Source of the DNA: Chitinophaga qingshengii
GTDB taxonomy: Bacteria > Bacteroidota > Bacteroidia > Chitinophagales > Chitinophagaceae
Reading direction: 5' to 3'
DNA: 64,000 bases
Assembly: GCF_014529935.1 (NCBI RefSeq)
Contig: NZ_JACVFC010000001.1
Span: 992,001-1,056,000, forward strand
Both the position numbers and the translations under genes were made by a program. This document shows, piece by piece, positions 51,502 through 61,439 of this stretch. Numbering within the stretch: position 1 is the stretch's first letter; each line of letters opens with the position of its first letter. The notes beneath the pieces are model-generated. The model was not told the origin of the DNA and searched no databases. It worked only from the letters and a program-made list of their open reading frames with translations.

Positions 51502-52095
51502 TTAAAAAATTCTTAACAACACCCCTACCAGGAACAATGGCAGACAGTCGCCCGTATATTTTTCCAGGTATTCCCGGATGAACTTCCGGGCGGTTACCAG
51601 CTGGTTTTTGACCGTATGTTCCGAAATATCCAGCGCTTCCGCGATCTCTTTGCGCGACTTGCCTTCCTGGGTATTCAAAATAAATACTTCCCGGCGGGAG
51701 GCCGGCAGCTGGGCAATAGCATTGCGGATATGCAGCTGTAGTTCCTTTACATGGAAACCGGCTGTCATATCCTGGTTATCTTCTATTTCATCGTGTGTGA
51801 TGGCTTCTACCCGGATTTTTTCACGGGCAATTTTTCTGAGGGCAGAAAGGGAATAATTGGAGGCGATGGTATACATCCAGCCGGCCGGATTCTCGATATC
51901 TTCCAGCGTATGACGCAACTGCCATACTTTCAGGAATACTTCCTGTAATACCTCCGCAGCCGCTTCTTCTGAACGGAGTAATTTCCGTACAGAGGCTACC
52001 AGTACTGCATTATAACGATGATACAGTATACGAAAAGCTGCTTCATCCCCACCTGCAATCCGCGAAAAAAGTATCCTGTCCTCCTGTAATTTCAC
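51502..52095 (-). CDS. ECF sigma-70 factor, GTG start
   Basis: 197 residues. Region 2 lies at about 20-85 (LRSEEAAAEVLQEVFLKVWQ) and region 4 at about 135-185 (LPASRREVFILNTQEGKSRK, EIAEALDISEHTVKNQLVTA). It ends in a hydrophobic tail (LPLFLVGVLLRIF). The start codon is GTG. With the FecR-like gene 69 bp downstream and the STN-SusC, it is the usual cell-surface signalling module that induces the PUL when its glycan is present. Confidence 0.93.
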   Translation of the reverse strand: MKLQEDRILFSRIAGGDEAAFRILYHRYNAVLVASVRKLLRSEEAAAEVLQEVFLKVWQLRHTLEDIENPAGWMYTIASNYSLSALRKIAREKIRVEAITHDEIEDNQDMTAGFHVKELQLHIRNAIAQLPASRREVFILNTQEGKSRKEIAEALDISEHTVKNQLVTARKFIREYLEKYTGDCLPLFLVGVLLRIF

Positions 52096-52140
52096 AGCGT
52101 ATTACTGATTTTCATTCCGGAAACAATATATAACAATTTG

Positions 52141-52297
52141 GAGATTTTCGGATTTTGTGATTTTCGGATTTCGGGGATTGAGGATTCTATTCCCCGGGAT
52201 TCACCGGCCTAAAAAGGAAAAGCTGCCTCAAATATCAGAGACAGCTTTCCAGATTGGGTCAAATCAAAAAATCTCAAAATCAAAAAATCCGTAAATG
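52141..52297. repeat. AT-rich inverted motif pair around a terminator
   Basis: GATTTTCGGATTTT-like units (52146-52177) face the reverse-oriented unit CAAAAAATCTCAAAATCAAA (52264-52283). Between them lies the terminator at 52216-52250. The outer copies could pair imperfectly to extend the hairpin. No gene is present. Confidence 0.35.
52216..52250. terminator. Hairpin between ECF sigma and FAD oxidoreductase genes
   Basis: GAAAAGCTGCCTC (52217-52229) pairs with GAGACAGCTTTCC (52238-52250) with two mismatches, about 48 bp after the FAD oxidoreductase stop. It most likely ends that minus-strand transcript. Confidence 0.6.
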
Positions 52298-54016
52298 TTA
52301 CGGCCAGTCTGTTTCCACGCCACGGGCGCGGATATAATCCTGAAATTCAGCTAACAGTGAAGTGTTTTCCCGCACCAGCCGGGGCGTTACATTTTTGCTC
52401 CGGGCAAAAGCCACCAGCAGGCCCACCGCTTCGCCAATGCCCCATTCTGTCGGATGAAGACGGTAGCAGCCGTTGGTAATATGGGTGGTGCCAATATTTT
52501 TATTGGCCGGCAACAGGTTTTCCATTCGTTTGGGTAACAAGGCTCCCAGCGGGATCTGGTAGGGCAAAGAGCCAAAGTCAACATAGTTATTGCCACCGCA
52601 GGTAGGATGCAAATCGATGTGGTAATACCCCACGCCAACGCTGTCATGGAACTTTGCAGCGGTATTTTTTTGCGTTTGACCCGTTTGCTGTGCCCGTTGT
52701 TCGGCGCCTACATGTTCTTCCAGGATAGTAAACACGGCTTTGATACGCCGGGCTTCGCGGATATAGGGGTATTTAGCCATCCCATCGGCGGTACCCATCA
52801 TATCCTTGCGCAGGCGGATACCGGGCCATCCTTTACCCCCGTCGGGACGGGGCGCTTCGGTTTGCAGCCAGTAGATCAGCGACAGGTTGAGCTGTTTGGC
52901 CCTTTCCACATGATGCCGGAACTGCTCCGGGCTGGCGCCGATCAGGTTACCCAGCATATAATCATTCTGCGGCCAGTTCACGATGGTAGCGCCGCCTTTA
53001 TAGGTACCTGCCTCAAAATTGTCTTTGTTGATGATACGGCGGTAGTTCCAAAGATTCAGCGTATTGCCGGTGGGCACTCCTTCGGGGTGAAAGCCCAGCA
53101 GCTTGGGCGCCAGGGTACGCGGATCGGAATAATGCAGGTCCAGCTGTTTACCCGACCAGGCCGGCGTGAGCCGGGGTACATGGTTCCGCCAGAACTCATA
53201 CTCCGCTGGCTTTTCGATGACAAAGTTACCGCCGGGCACATAATCCAGCGCGAAACAAACGGTAAAGGCCTGGTTGTTTTCCGGATCACGTTTTTCGGGT
53301 GCGTGCAGTTCCCCGGTATCCTGTTTGGATTCGGTACCGGTGACAAACTCGGTGCCGGTCAGCGGCAGCAGATCGCCCATTTCCGTGGCATCGGCAAAGT
53401 AGCTGCCCTGCAGGATCACCTCCCGGTCATGGCGCAGGTCCTGCGCTACGAGTGACAGCACTTTGTTACCTGATACGTTGGCACGTTCTACTTTGTGTTC
53501 GGTGAGCAGCACCAGGCGGCCGTTGCTGATAAAAGGCGCGAGCATGTCCAACATCACGGCCAATGCCACACGAGGCTCGTGACAGAGCCTGGACACCGAG
53601 CCGTCACCTGGGTTCAGGTGAGGCCGTTGCCGGGCATCGGCAGTGAGCGGATAGTTGCGCACATAGTATTCACGGATACGGTTTCTCAGTTCACGATAGC
53701 GGGCAGGTGCGCCATGCGTTTCAATCCATGGATGCTCATCCGGCGGAACGGCCTGTTGGGTCAGCTGTCCGCCGATCCAATCTGTTTCTTCGGTGAGCAC
53801 CACTGTCTGGTTGTTGTGCAATGCCGCCAAAGCTGCGGCCACGCCTCCCAGTCCGCCACCGGCTATCACCAGGTCGGCAGTAATGGTTTCCGGTTTCGCT
53901 TTGCCCTTTCCCTTCCCTTTCGGTTTCTTTTCCTGTGCCAGCCCCAATGCAGGCTGCGCAACCACTGCGCCTCCTGTGAGCGCCAGCATCTCTAAAAAGT
54001 TCCTCCGTTTCATCAT
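52298..54016 (-). CDS. FAD-dependent oxidoreductase with Tat-type signal
   Basis: 572 residues. The N-terminus MKRRNFLEMLALTGG resembles a twin-arginine signal (RRNFLE), so it is probably exported folded with FAD. A Lys/Gly-rich linker (KKPKGKGKGKAKPE) follows. FAD motif: DLVIAGGGLGGVAAALAALH. The later blocks (WIGGQLTQQAVPPDEHPWIE, ADATEMGDLLPLTG) are typical of the FAD_oxidored group often found in carbohydrate loci. It follows the SusD gene on the same strand after 151 bp. A sugar or polyol oxidation role is inferred. Confidence 0.85.
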   Translation of the reverse strand: MMKRRNFLEMLALTGGAVVAQPALGLAQEKKPKGKGKGKAKPETITADLVIAGGGLGGVAAALAALHNNQTVVLTEETDWIGGQLTQQAVPPDEHPWIETHGAPARYRELRNRIREYYVRNYPLTADARQRPHLNPGDGSVSRLCHEPRVALAVMLDMLAPFISNGRLVLLTEHKVERANVSGNKVLSLVAQDLRHDREVILQGSYFADATEMGDLLPLTGTEFVTGTESKQDTGELHAPEKRDPENNQAFTVCFALDYVPGGNFVIEKPAEYEFWRNHVPRLTPAWSGKQLDLHYSDPRTLAPKLLGFHPEGVPTGNTLNLWNYRRIINKDNFEAGTYKGGATIVNWPQNDYMLGNLIGASPEQFRHHVERAKQLNLSLIYWLQTEAPRPDGGKGWPGIRLRKDMMGTADGMAKYPYIREARRIKAVFTILEEHVGAEQRAQQTGQTQKNTAAKFHDSVGVGYYHIDLHPTCGGNNYVDFGSLPYQIPLGALLPKRMENLLPANKNIGTTHITNGCYRLHPTEWGIGEAVGLLVAFARSKNVTPRLVRENTSLLAEFQDYIRARGVETDWP

Positions 54017-54130
54017 GTCATTTAATTATTTTTTCATTTAGCTATTTAATCATTGGCTGGTCATCATCCCCACAAGTAATCCTCCTTAAAACTCATCAAC
54101 AAAACATATTCAACAAACTACTATCTCCCC

Positions 54131-54170
54131 GAATCAGCGTAATCAAACATAATCATGTTCATCATAGTTA
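54131..54170 (-). repeat. Stop-codon-associated interspersed repeat, copy C
   Basis: On the minus strand it reads TAACTATGATGAACATGATT, then AT-GTTTGATTA-CGCTGATTC. The first three bases are the SusD stop codon (54168-54170). The 9-nt spacer before CGCTGATT is as in copy A. Confidence 0.55.
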
Positions 54171-55862
54171 CCAGCCTGTGTTCTGCGTCAGCCCCCTGTT
54201 AATATCCCTTTCCGATTGCGGTACGGGCATCAGCATCAGCTTATCAGTCCAGAAGCGGGTTTCACGGGTCTTGCGCAGGTCCAGCTGGCCGCTGTAATCT
54301 GGAATGCTGTTCAGATCTGTTTCGGCGGTTGTTTTGAAATTCGGTACCGGCGGCATGGCAGCGGGATTTAAAGCGATACCCACTACTTTACCCGGCATCA
54401 CGAGGCTGGCAACGTTCCAGCGACGGATATCGAACCAGCGGAAACCTTCTATGGCCAATTCCACGGTACGTTCACGACGGATCAGTTTACGCATTTCCAG
54501 CTGGTTGCCCTGTATTTCGGTAGCTACCGGTGGTTGCCCGGCCCTTTGTCTTACCTTATTGATAGCGGCAGTAACAGTACCATCGAGCTGTCCCAGTTCT
54601 ATTTTGGCTTCTGCGTAGGTCAGCAGTACTTCAGCATACCGCATCAGGATGAAGCTCACGCGGGAAAGGAACACGTTTTCATCCGTCATGGTGTATTTGG
54701 TCCACAGGTAACCCACACCGCTTTTATTGGGACCAAAAGCGTTGTCATAATCGGCATTGCCTTTTACAGACCAGGTGCCATCTGCATTTTTAAAGGAAGT
54801 CTTATCGCTGTAGATGTCATATACAAACGTGGTATTATTCATCATCAGCGTATCCCCCGGCAAAGACACGGTGTATTTCAGGCGCAGGTCGCGGTTTTTG
54901 GAAGGATGCAATGGATCGTACTTAGTGGATTCATCGATTCTTTTACCATCGGTACATTCAAACATATCCACCAGGCGCTGTGTCGGGAAACGGCCCGACT
55001 GGCCACCGGCGGCGCGGGAGGCGTTGCCCAGCGGCAGGTAGGTGAAAGAGCTGGCGAGGGCATCTGTATAAAAAATCTCAAACATGATTTCATTACCGGC
55101 ATTGGGCTTCTGTCCGCTGCGGGTAAACAGGTCCTGGAAACGCGGGTTGAGCGAGAGCCCTGCGTTGTCGATGACCAATTTGGCCGCATCGGCAGCTACG
55201 GCGTAGTCTTTGTTGTTCAAAGCGGTACGGGCTTTCAGGCCAAGGGCCAGGGATTTGCTGACCCGGCCTCTCACAGAGGGCGCCCAGTCGAGCGATTTGG
55301 CAGCTTCGTCCAACTCATTGTAGATGAATTTAACGATGTCCTGTTTAGGTGTCCGCAGCTGATTGTAAAACTCACTCGGCTGCAGCGGTTTGGTGATCAG
55401 CGGTGCATCACCGAACATAAAGGCCAGGTAAAAATAAGCCCAGGCACGCAGTACACGGGCTTCTGCTTCCATGCGGCTATAGATGGCCGGCGTTACATTG
55501 GGCTTGGCTTTCACCATGCCGTCCAGCATGGTGTTGGCACGCTGGATGGTGGTATAGGCGAACTTCCAGATCGTTTGCGGATGTGTGTTATAGGTATCGA
55601 AGGTACCTTCTCCCAGCTCGTTGGCACGGAGAATGGCGATGTCGGTCCAGCCATCGGTACCGGATTGATAAGGCACGGTACCAAACTCCCATTTAACCGA
55701 TCCGTATACTGCTGTCAGCGATACGTTGATTTCATTTTCATTGTTCAGGAAGGTGCCTGTTGCCGGTGCGCTCAGCGGCTGCCGGTCCAGGAATTTATTA
55801 CAACCTGACATACCTGCCAGGAAAAAAGTGCAACCAATGATGCTATAGAAAAGTTTTCTCAT
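54168..55862 (-). CDS. SusD-like outer-membrane lipoprotein (second locus)
   Basis: 564 residues. Lipobox LAGMSGC with Cys near residue 21. SusD features include NENEINVSLTAVYGSVKWEF, VLRAWAYFYLAFMFGDAPLI, VAADAAKLVIDNAG and the C-terminal LMLMPVPQSERDIN. It begins 3 bp after the SusC stop, forming a tight SusC-SusD pair. This locus has no ECF/FecR pair and its SusC has no STN domain, so its regulation differs from the first locus. The glycan bound is unknown. Confidence 0.95.
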   Translation of the reverse strand: MRKLFYSIIGCTFFLAGMSGCNKFLDRQPLSAPATGTFLNNENEINVSLTAVYGSVKWEFGTVPYQSGTDGWTDIAILRANELGEGTFDTYNTHPQTIWKFAYTTIQRANTMLDGMVKAKPNVTPAIYSRMEAEARVLRAWAYFYLAFMFGDAPLITKPLQPSEFYNQLRTPKQDIVKFIYNELDEAAKSLDWAPSVRGRVSKSLALGLKARTALNNKDYAVAADAAKLVIDNAGLSLNPRFQDLFTRSGQKPNAGNEIMFEIFYTDALASSFTYLPLGNASRAAGGQSGRFPTQRLVDMFECTDGKRIDESTKYDPLHPSKNRDLRLKYTVSLPGDTLMMNNTTFVYDIYSDKTSFKNADGTWSVKGNADYDNAFGPNKSGVGYLWTKYTMTDENVFLSRVSFILMRYAEVLLTYAEAKIELGQLDGTVTAAINKVRQRAGQPPVATEIQGNQLEMRKLIRRERTVELAIEGFRWFDIRRWNVASLVMPGKVVGIALNPAAMPPVPNFKTTAETDLNSIPDYSGQLDLRKTRETRFWTDKLMLMPVPQSERDINRGLTQNTGW

Positions 55863-55865
55863 GGC

Positions 55866-58800
55866 TTAGAAGTTTACGTTAAGACCGATGGTGTAGGTTT
55901 TCATGATCGGGTAGTATTCTCCCGCGGTATTTGTCTGTTCCACGTCGAAGCCGGGGAAGAATTTATCCACGGTGAACAGGTTCTGGCCACTGGCGTAAAC
56001 CCGCACGGAGCGCAGCCTGGCTTTGCTGGTCAGCGACTTGGGCAACGTATAGCCCAGTACCACGTTTTTCAGGCGCATATAAGCACCGGAACGCATCCAG
56101 AAAGACGAGGTGACGTAGTTGTTGGCAATAGCGTTGTTGGTCAGCCTGGGGTAAGCCGCATTCGGATTCTCCGGGGACCATGCATCTGTTTGATGCTGGA
56201 AGATAGTACCCTGGAAACTGGCAGAATAGAACGGTTGTGCACCTGTACCGGACATATAGTTATTCCGTTTACCTACCCCCTGAAAGAAGATATTCAGATC
56301 AAAACCTTTGTACTGGCCATTGAGAGACAGACTGTATTCATAACGGGGGAAGGAATTACCCAACACCACACGGTCATAAGCATCTATTTTACCATCCGGT
56401 TTACCATCGGGACCGCCGATATCTGCATAGCGGATATCGCCGGGTTTCGTGTTGGCAAAGTGGAAAGGCGCGTGGTCCACTTCCTCCTGTGACTGGAAGA
56501 AGCCCAGTGCCTGATAACCAAAATAGGAATTCAGCGGATAACCTTCCCGCATGATCAGTGAACCATTGATATATTCTTTACCGCCAAGGCTGACCACTTC
56601 ATTTTTCACATCAGAAAGATTGGCCTGTACAGCATAGGTAAATTCACCGGCACGATCTTTCCAGCCGATGCCCAGTTCCCAGCCCGTATTGCGCATAGAA
56701 CCGATATTCACGAAAGGTGCACCCAGCCCTACATACGCCGGTACCCCATCGAGTTGCAGCATATCCGTAATGTTCCGTTTAAAGTAATCTGCTGTTACCG
56801 TCAGGTGATCGTTGAGTGCGGTAAAATCGATACCGGCATCCAGTATTTTAGATGTTTCCCAACGGATAAAAGGATTAGCTGCAGTACTCAGCCCATAGCC
56901 GGCGTTTACGACATTGTTGAAATAATAATCAAACGAACCACCACTGCCATACATGGCATAGGTAGGATAGTAATTAGGCACACCATTTACCACCAGGTCC
57001 TGGTTACCAAGGGAACCATAAGAGCCTCTGATCTTGGCACTATTGATCACATGACTGATAGCTTTCCAGAAGTTCTCTTCAGAGATGCGCCAGCCGGCAG
57101 ACACGGACGGGAACAGTTTCCACCAGTTTTCTTTCCGGAAGCGGGAGGATGCATCGAAGCGGCCGTTGAGTTCCAGCAGATATTTATCCTTGTAGCTGTA
57201 ATTGATCCTCGAATAGGCAGATGCCATCGCATATTCGCTTTGGGAACCTGACATGGTTTGACCCAGCGGATCTGCCGCATCCAGATAGGGCAGTTTAGTA
57301 GAGAGCAGGTTCTGACGTTGTGCGTTGACATAGCTGGTTTTAAACAGTTCGGTGGTGAAACCGCCCAGCACCTTAAAGCTGTGTTGTCCTATGCTCTGGT
57401 TATAACTGGCCTGCGAGCGGAATACGTTACGGGTGGTTTGTGAGCTATTATCAGCCAGGGAGTTATTGGCCGGCCAGTTCTTGGAAAACAACAGTTGATT
57501 ATTAGCCAGATCGGGTACATAGTATTTGTATTGTTCTACCAGCGTGCGGGCGTGTCCGTTAGCGGTATTAGAGCTGTAGCTGGCCAGCAATTCCATACCT
57601 TTAATGGGTTTGTAGGTCAGCGTACCGGTGAGGATACGGGAATCGGTCACCCGTTTGTCCCAGCCACCATCCAGCGCTTGTGCCGCCGGGTTCAGGTTGG
57701 ACCATCCTTCGCCCCATTCGCCGGTATTGAACCGTCCGGGTGCGATAGCCGGCAGGCCAATCATACCGCGGATAATACTTTGCGGGTTGGATTGTCCGGG
57801 CCAGTTACGTTCTGTTCTGTTGACCACCACATCGGCAGCAGCAGATAATTTATTGGTGATAGCAATGTCTGTATTAAAACGCAGGTCCAGGCGTTTGAAA
57901 TTGGTGTTGGCGGTAAGACCGTTCTGGTCCAGGTATCCGCCGGAGCCGTATACTTTAATTTTTTCACTGCCGGCAGAAAGGCTCAGGTTGTGGTTATGCA
58001 TGATACCGTTGTTAACCAGTATCAGGTCTTCCCAATCCGTATTAAAGCGGGCAAAATTATCCGGGCCCATTTTTTCATAGTCGGCGATCTGCTGTGTGAA
58101 AGCTGGTGGCAGCCCGCTGTTCGCCTGAGCGATGTCCCAGTATTTCATGTGATCGAGGCCGTTGACTTTTTTCGGCAGCGTGGAGGGAGTCTGTTTAGCC
58201 ACATATCCGTTGTAGGCAACACTCACGCCGCTGATACCCCGTTTGGTCGTGATGAGTATAACGCCGTTGGCTGCGCGGGAACCGTAGATAGCCGCTGCAG
58301 CAGCGTCCTTCAGCACGGAGATGCTGGCGATATTATTAGGATCGATCGCATCGAGACTCATTTCAACGTTATCGATGAGCACCAGCGGATTCTGGCCCGC
58401 GTTGATAGAACCGATACCGCGGATACGGATAGTACCGCCGTCGCCGCCCGGTACACCGGACTGCTGGGTCACCGTTACGCCGGGCGCCGCGCCCTGTAAA
58501 GCCAGCGAGGCAGAGGCCACAGAGCGGGTATTCATGGTTTTACCATCGATGACAGATACAGCACCGGTGAGGTTTACTTTTTTCTGTGTGCCGTAACCGA
58601 CCACCACTACTTCACCGATTTGTTTGTTGGAAGATTCCAGGAAGATGTTGACTTCGCGTTGACTGACCGCCTCCAGCTCCTGTGTTTTATATCCGACAAA
58701 AGAAAAAACAAGTGTAGCCGTTTCCGTAGTACCGGCGAACTGGAAGTCACCGTTTGCGTTGGTGGTACCGCCTTTAGTGGTGCCTTTCATGACTACGTTG

Positions 58801-58946
58801 ACCCCTATCAGCGGGGTACCGTCTTTGTCTTTCACACGGCCTTTGAACAGATAACTTTTTTGTGCGTAGGCATGTGGTTGTTGCAGGATGGCGAGCAGCA
58901 GCAACAATAAGCTGCTTAATCGCCAGTGACGGGTAAATTTTCCCAT
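55866..58946 (-). CDS. SusC/RagA TonB-dependent transporter (no STN domain)
   Basis: 1026 residues. Signal peptide (LLLLLLAILQQPHAYAQ), then a carboxypeptidase-like domain (GRVKDKDGTPLIGVNVVMKG), plug (YGTQKKVNLTGAVSVIDGKT; ASISVLKDAAAAAIYGSRAA then NGVILITTKRG), and the barrel to a C-terminal aromatic (TYTIGLNVNF). It imports oligosaccharides with its SusD partner (3 bp downstream). Lack of STN fits the absence of a local sigma/anti-sigma pair. It follows the large secreted protein at 59049-61178 by 102 bp. Confidence 0.95.
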   Translation of the reverse strand: MGKFTRHWRLSSLLLLLLAILQQPHAYAQKSYLFKGRVKDKDGTPLIGVNVVMKGTTKGGTTNANGDFQFAGTTETATLVFSFVGYKTQELEAVSQREVNIFLESSNKQIGEVVVVGYGTQKKVNLTGAVSVIDGKTMNTRSVASASLALQGAAPGVTVTQQSGVPGGDGGTIRIRGIGSINAGQNPLVLIDNVEMSLDAIDPNNIASISVLKDAAAAAIYGSRAANGVILITTKRGISGVSVAYNGYVAKQTPSTLPKKVNGLDHMKYWDIAQANSGLPPAFTQQIADYEKMGPDNFARFNTDWEDLILVNNGIMHNHNLSLSAGSEKIKVYGSGGYLDQNGLTANTNFKRLDLRFNTDIAITNKLSAAADVVVNRTERNWPGQSNPQSIIRGMIGLPAIAPGRFNTGEWGEGWSNLNPAAQALDGGWDKRVTDSRILTGTLTYKPIKGMELLASYSSNTANGHARTLVEQYKYYVPDLANNQLLFSKNWPANNSLADNSSQTTRNVFRSQASYNQSIGQHSFKVLGGFTTELFKTSYVNAQRQNLLSTKLPYLDAADPLGQTMSGSQSEYAMASAYSRINYSYKDKYLLELNGRFDASSRFRKENWWKLFPSVSAGWRISEENFWKAISHVINSAKIRGSYGSLGNQDLVVNGVPNYYPTYAMYGSGGSFDYYFNNVVNAGYGLSTAANPFIRWETSKILDAGIDFTALNDHLTVTADYFKRNITDMLQLDGVPAYVGLGAPFVNIGSMRNTGWELGIGWKDRAGEFTYAVQANLSDVKNEVVSLGGKEYINGSLIMREGYPLNSYFGYQALGFFQSQEEVDHAPFHFANTKPGDIRYADIGGPDGKPDGKIDAYDRVVLGNSFPRYEYSLSLNGQYKGFDLNIFFQGVGKRNNYMSGTGAQPFYSASFQGTIFQHQTDAWSPENPNAAYPRLTNNAIANNYVTSSFWMRSGAYMRLKNVVLGYTLPKSLTSKARLRSVRVYASGQNLFTVDKFFPGFDVEQTNTAGEYYPIMKTYTIGLNVNF

Positions 58947-59048
58947 ACAAAACGAATTTTGATTGATAAAAATGCTTGAAACAGATAGTTGGTTGATGAC
59001 CGGCCGACTGCGCCGGTGAAGCCGATTACAGGTATTGTTTGATCCTTT

Positions 59049-61178
59049 TTATTGTCTAAACATATGGTTGATGACAGATGGCATTTTTGTTTTCACAGCT
59101 GACTGCCGGGTAAGGTCCCAAAAATTTTGCTGCTGTGCGGTGAGCACCTGTGTAGCCACTATCCAGCTCTGTGTCCAGCCGGTGAGCGTATTCCAGGCGC
59201 CCCAGCCTACATCAGCATTGGAAGCCCAGTATTCCCAGCGGTTAAATTCAAATGCACGGAACCAGGCCCCGTCCAGGTCCCGGTGTTGTTCGCTTTTCAC
59301 CTGGATACGGGTGAGGAAGTCAGCCAGCTTGCCGACAGCCGCCTTATATTCTCCATTGCCGGTTGCATGGGCAGCTTCGTTAAGACTAAAAAAGGCGAAG
59401 TTGCTGGTGTAGAGCATATCTGCAATAGGATCACCATTGGCGAAAATAAGCGGCGCTTCATGCAGCCCATAGTCTTTATTACTGAGCGTGCGGCCAAATT
59501 TGCCTTTACCACTGCCCAATTCTTCCCGGATAGCGCCGCAGGCGTCCTGGTTGCGCAGCAGTTCCCGTACCAGCGTATCAAGCCAGCGGCGGTGTTCCGG
59601 TGTATCTTCCACTCTTACCAGCCATGCCAGCGGCAGCACCATACGGGCGCGTTCCTGTTGTATACCGTTGGTCCATTTCCACTGTGCGGGATAGGCTTCC
59701 ATCGTTATTCGTATAGCCGTTTTCGTTTTTTCCAGCAGGGGCTGGTAACCTGTTTTTTCGTATAGCCACAGATAGAGCGCCCACATCCAGGATTCGAAAT
59801 GCGGCGCCGGATTGATCACATCGCGTTGTTGATAGTATTGCCAGCCATGCTGTTGGAGCGCTTTGTCTTCTATCCGGTCGGAGCGGAAGCCGTTTTTGCC
59901 GGTCGTTCTGAAGTTGGCGAGAATATTTTCCACGATCTGCAGGTCCCATTTGTCTGTACCGAGATAAGCGGAAGCGCCGAGCATACCGAGAATAGCGCGG
60001 GCGTTATCATCGCCGTAATAAACGTAGGGATGTGTATCAGACCATCCGAGCAGACCGTAGCTGGCGCTACCGGGTTTATTTCGTTCCTGTGCGCGGAGGT
60101 TGGATACGTTGAAGACGAAGTCGATCAGGTTAGCAGCGCGTTGCAGATCGTCGGCATTGTGCAGGTATTTGCCGGCCGCAGCCAGTGCATAGGCCGCTTC
60201 TCCCTGTACATCTGCACGAAGCCAGTACCGGTATTGCTGCTGACCGTTGTAACTAATGCGGGAAGCATGTCCTTCCAGGAGGCCGAGCAAACCGTTCCCG
60301 TTTGCTGCATCTGCCGGCAGTGGCGGGCCTACCGGGTTGCGGCCATCACTTTGATATTTTTTCCATTGGTCTTTCCAATCGGGATGAATAAAGAAACGTG
60401 CCTTCGAAAACCACTCCACCCCTTTCCGGATACTTTCTGCCTGTGCATTGGCCGGCAATTTTTCCGAGCGTGTATACATTGGCGTTACATCCGCCGGCCA
60501 GTGCTGAAAAGCCGTTACTTCCCTGCCCGTGAGCCAGGTAAGAATGTAAGCCCATACTGCTTTCCAGGCATTGTCCGGACCATAACGGCCGGTTGCGAAG
60601 TTGGTCATTTTAGTGGCCGCCAACAACATATTATCATGCCGGAATAATAACGGAAAAGTGGGTACGTCGCTGATTCCATAGGCTGCCTGGTCCAGCCCCG
60701 CTACTTTAGCCAGTACTATCAGCGGACTATCCGCTTTGACCGGTACCAGATAACAATCATTAATGCCCAGGATGCTCATTGGTTTCAGCTCACTGCCAAA
60801 TGCGGTAGTCGTCACCACACCACGTTCCAGTTGTGTGTGCAGCGTATCTCCGGTGATATCCAGTCCGGCCACCGCCTGCGGATATTCCATATATATCCGC
60901 AGCTGTTTCCGACGGGCCGCCTGTAATAGTGCAGCGGGGATATTTGTTCTGACCGCCGGATAACCATCCGCTACGATGATAAGCGCATCCCCTTTGGCAG
61001 CGGCATGTACGCCCTCCGCAACCGTACCGGCCAGCCGCAATGGGAATGCCTCCTTTTGCAGCAGGCGATATAAATCGTTCTCTACAGAACCACAGAATAT
61101 TAATGTGTGGCCATGACCAGCATAGGCAAAATGGCATAGCAACAGCCAGCAGCTGGTGACCAGTAGCTTTAGTTTCAT
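59049..61178 (-). CDS. Large secreted protein with C-terminal six-hairpin-like domain
   Basis: 709 residues with signal peptide ending CHFAYAG. The N-terminal ~220 residues look like a Rossmann/ThuA-type domain (TLIFCGSVENDLYRLLQKEA, DALIIVADGYPAVR). From about 250 on, helical pairs with aromatic/acidic motifs suggest an (alpha/alpha)6 barrel (GLLGWSDTHPYVYYGDDNAR, ESWMWALYLWLYEKTGYQPL, GWGAWNTLTGWTQSWIVAT). Possible roles are a glycoside hydrolase or lyase, but no catalytic residues can be assigned. It is upstream of SusC-SusD on the same strand and likely processes their substrate. Confidence 0.75.
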   Translation of the reverse strand: MKLKLLVTSCWLLLCHFAYAGHGHTLIFCGSVENDLYRLLQKEAFPLRLAGTVAEGVHAAAKGDALIIVADGYPAVRTNIPAALLQAARRKQLRIYMEYPQAVAGLDITGDTLHTQLERGVVTTTAFGSELKPMSILGINDCYLVPVKADSPLIVLAKVAGLDQAAYGISDVPTFPLLFRHDNMLLAATKMTNFATGRYGPDNAWKAVWAYILTWLTGREVTAFQHWPADVTPMYTRSEKLPANAQAESIRKGVEWFSKARFFIHPDWKDQWKKYQSDGRNPVGPPLPADAANGNGLLGLLEGHASRISYNGQQQYRYWLRADVQGEAAYALAAAGKYLHNADDLQRAANLIDFVFNVSNLRAQERNKPGSASYGLLGWSDTHPYVYYGDDNARAILGMLGASAYLGTDKWDLQIVENILANFRTTGKNGFRSDRIEDKALQQHGWQYYQQRDVINPAPHFESWMWALYLWLYEKTGYQPLLEKTKTAIRITMEAYPAQWKWTNGIQQERARMVLPLAWLVRVEDTPEHRRWLDTLVRELLRNQDACGAIREELGSGKGKFGRTLSNKDYGLHEAPLIFANGDPIADMLYTSNFAFFSLNEAAHATGNGEYKAAVGKLADFLTRIQVKSEQHRDLDGAWFRAFEFNRWEYWASNADVGWGAWNTLTGWTQSWIVATQVLTAQQQNFWDLTRQSAVKTKMPSVINHMFRQ

Positions 61179-61439
61179 CAGAACGTGCGTAGAATTTTGG
61201 TTGTTTATTTATAAAATTTCTGGCCGAAAGAAATCCACTTTATAATATAACCGACTTGATAAGGCCCAATATAGTAATTGTTTTAATTAATAAAGCCATA
61301 ATTATTTAATTTTTTTAAAAACAAAACAAAAGGGCGGGTAATAAAAATCTTAAACTTATCAAGTAACAGAAATAAGACCTCGTCCCCGGATCACCGCGCA
61401 CACTGGCAACCGAAAATCTTCGGACTCGTTTCCTCTCTC
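61179..61439. other. Intergenic interval, upstream of second PUL operon
   Basis: 261 bp, AT-rich, with long A and T runs (61293-61350). It must contain the promoter of the 59049-61178 gene, and ends 1 bp before the SGNH hydrolase stop codon. No clear TAnnTTTG box, repeat or hairpin is seen. Confidence 0.4.

Noticed and set aside
54534..55808. Open reading frame of 424 codons on the plus strand inside the second SusD gene
   Set aside because: Antisense to a complete SusD with lipobox and C-terminal motifs; no supported features.
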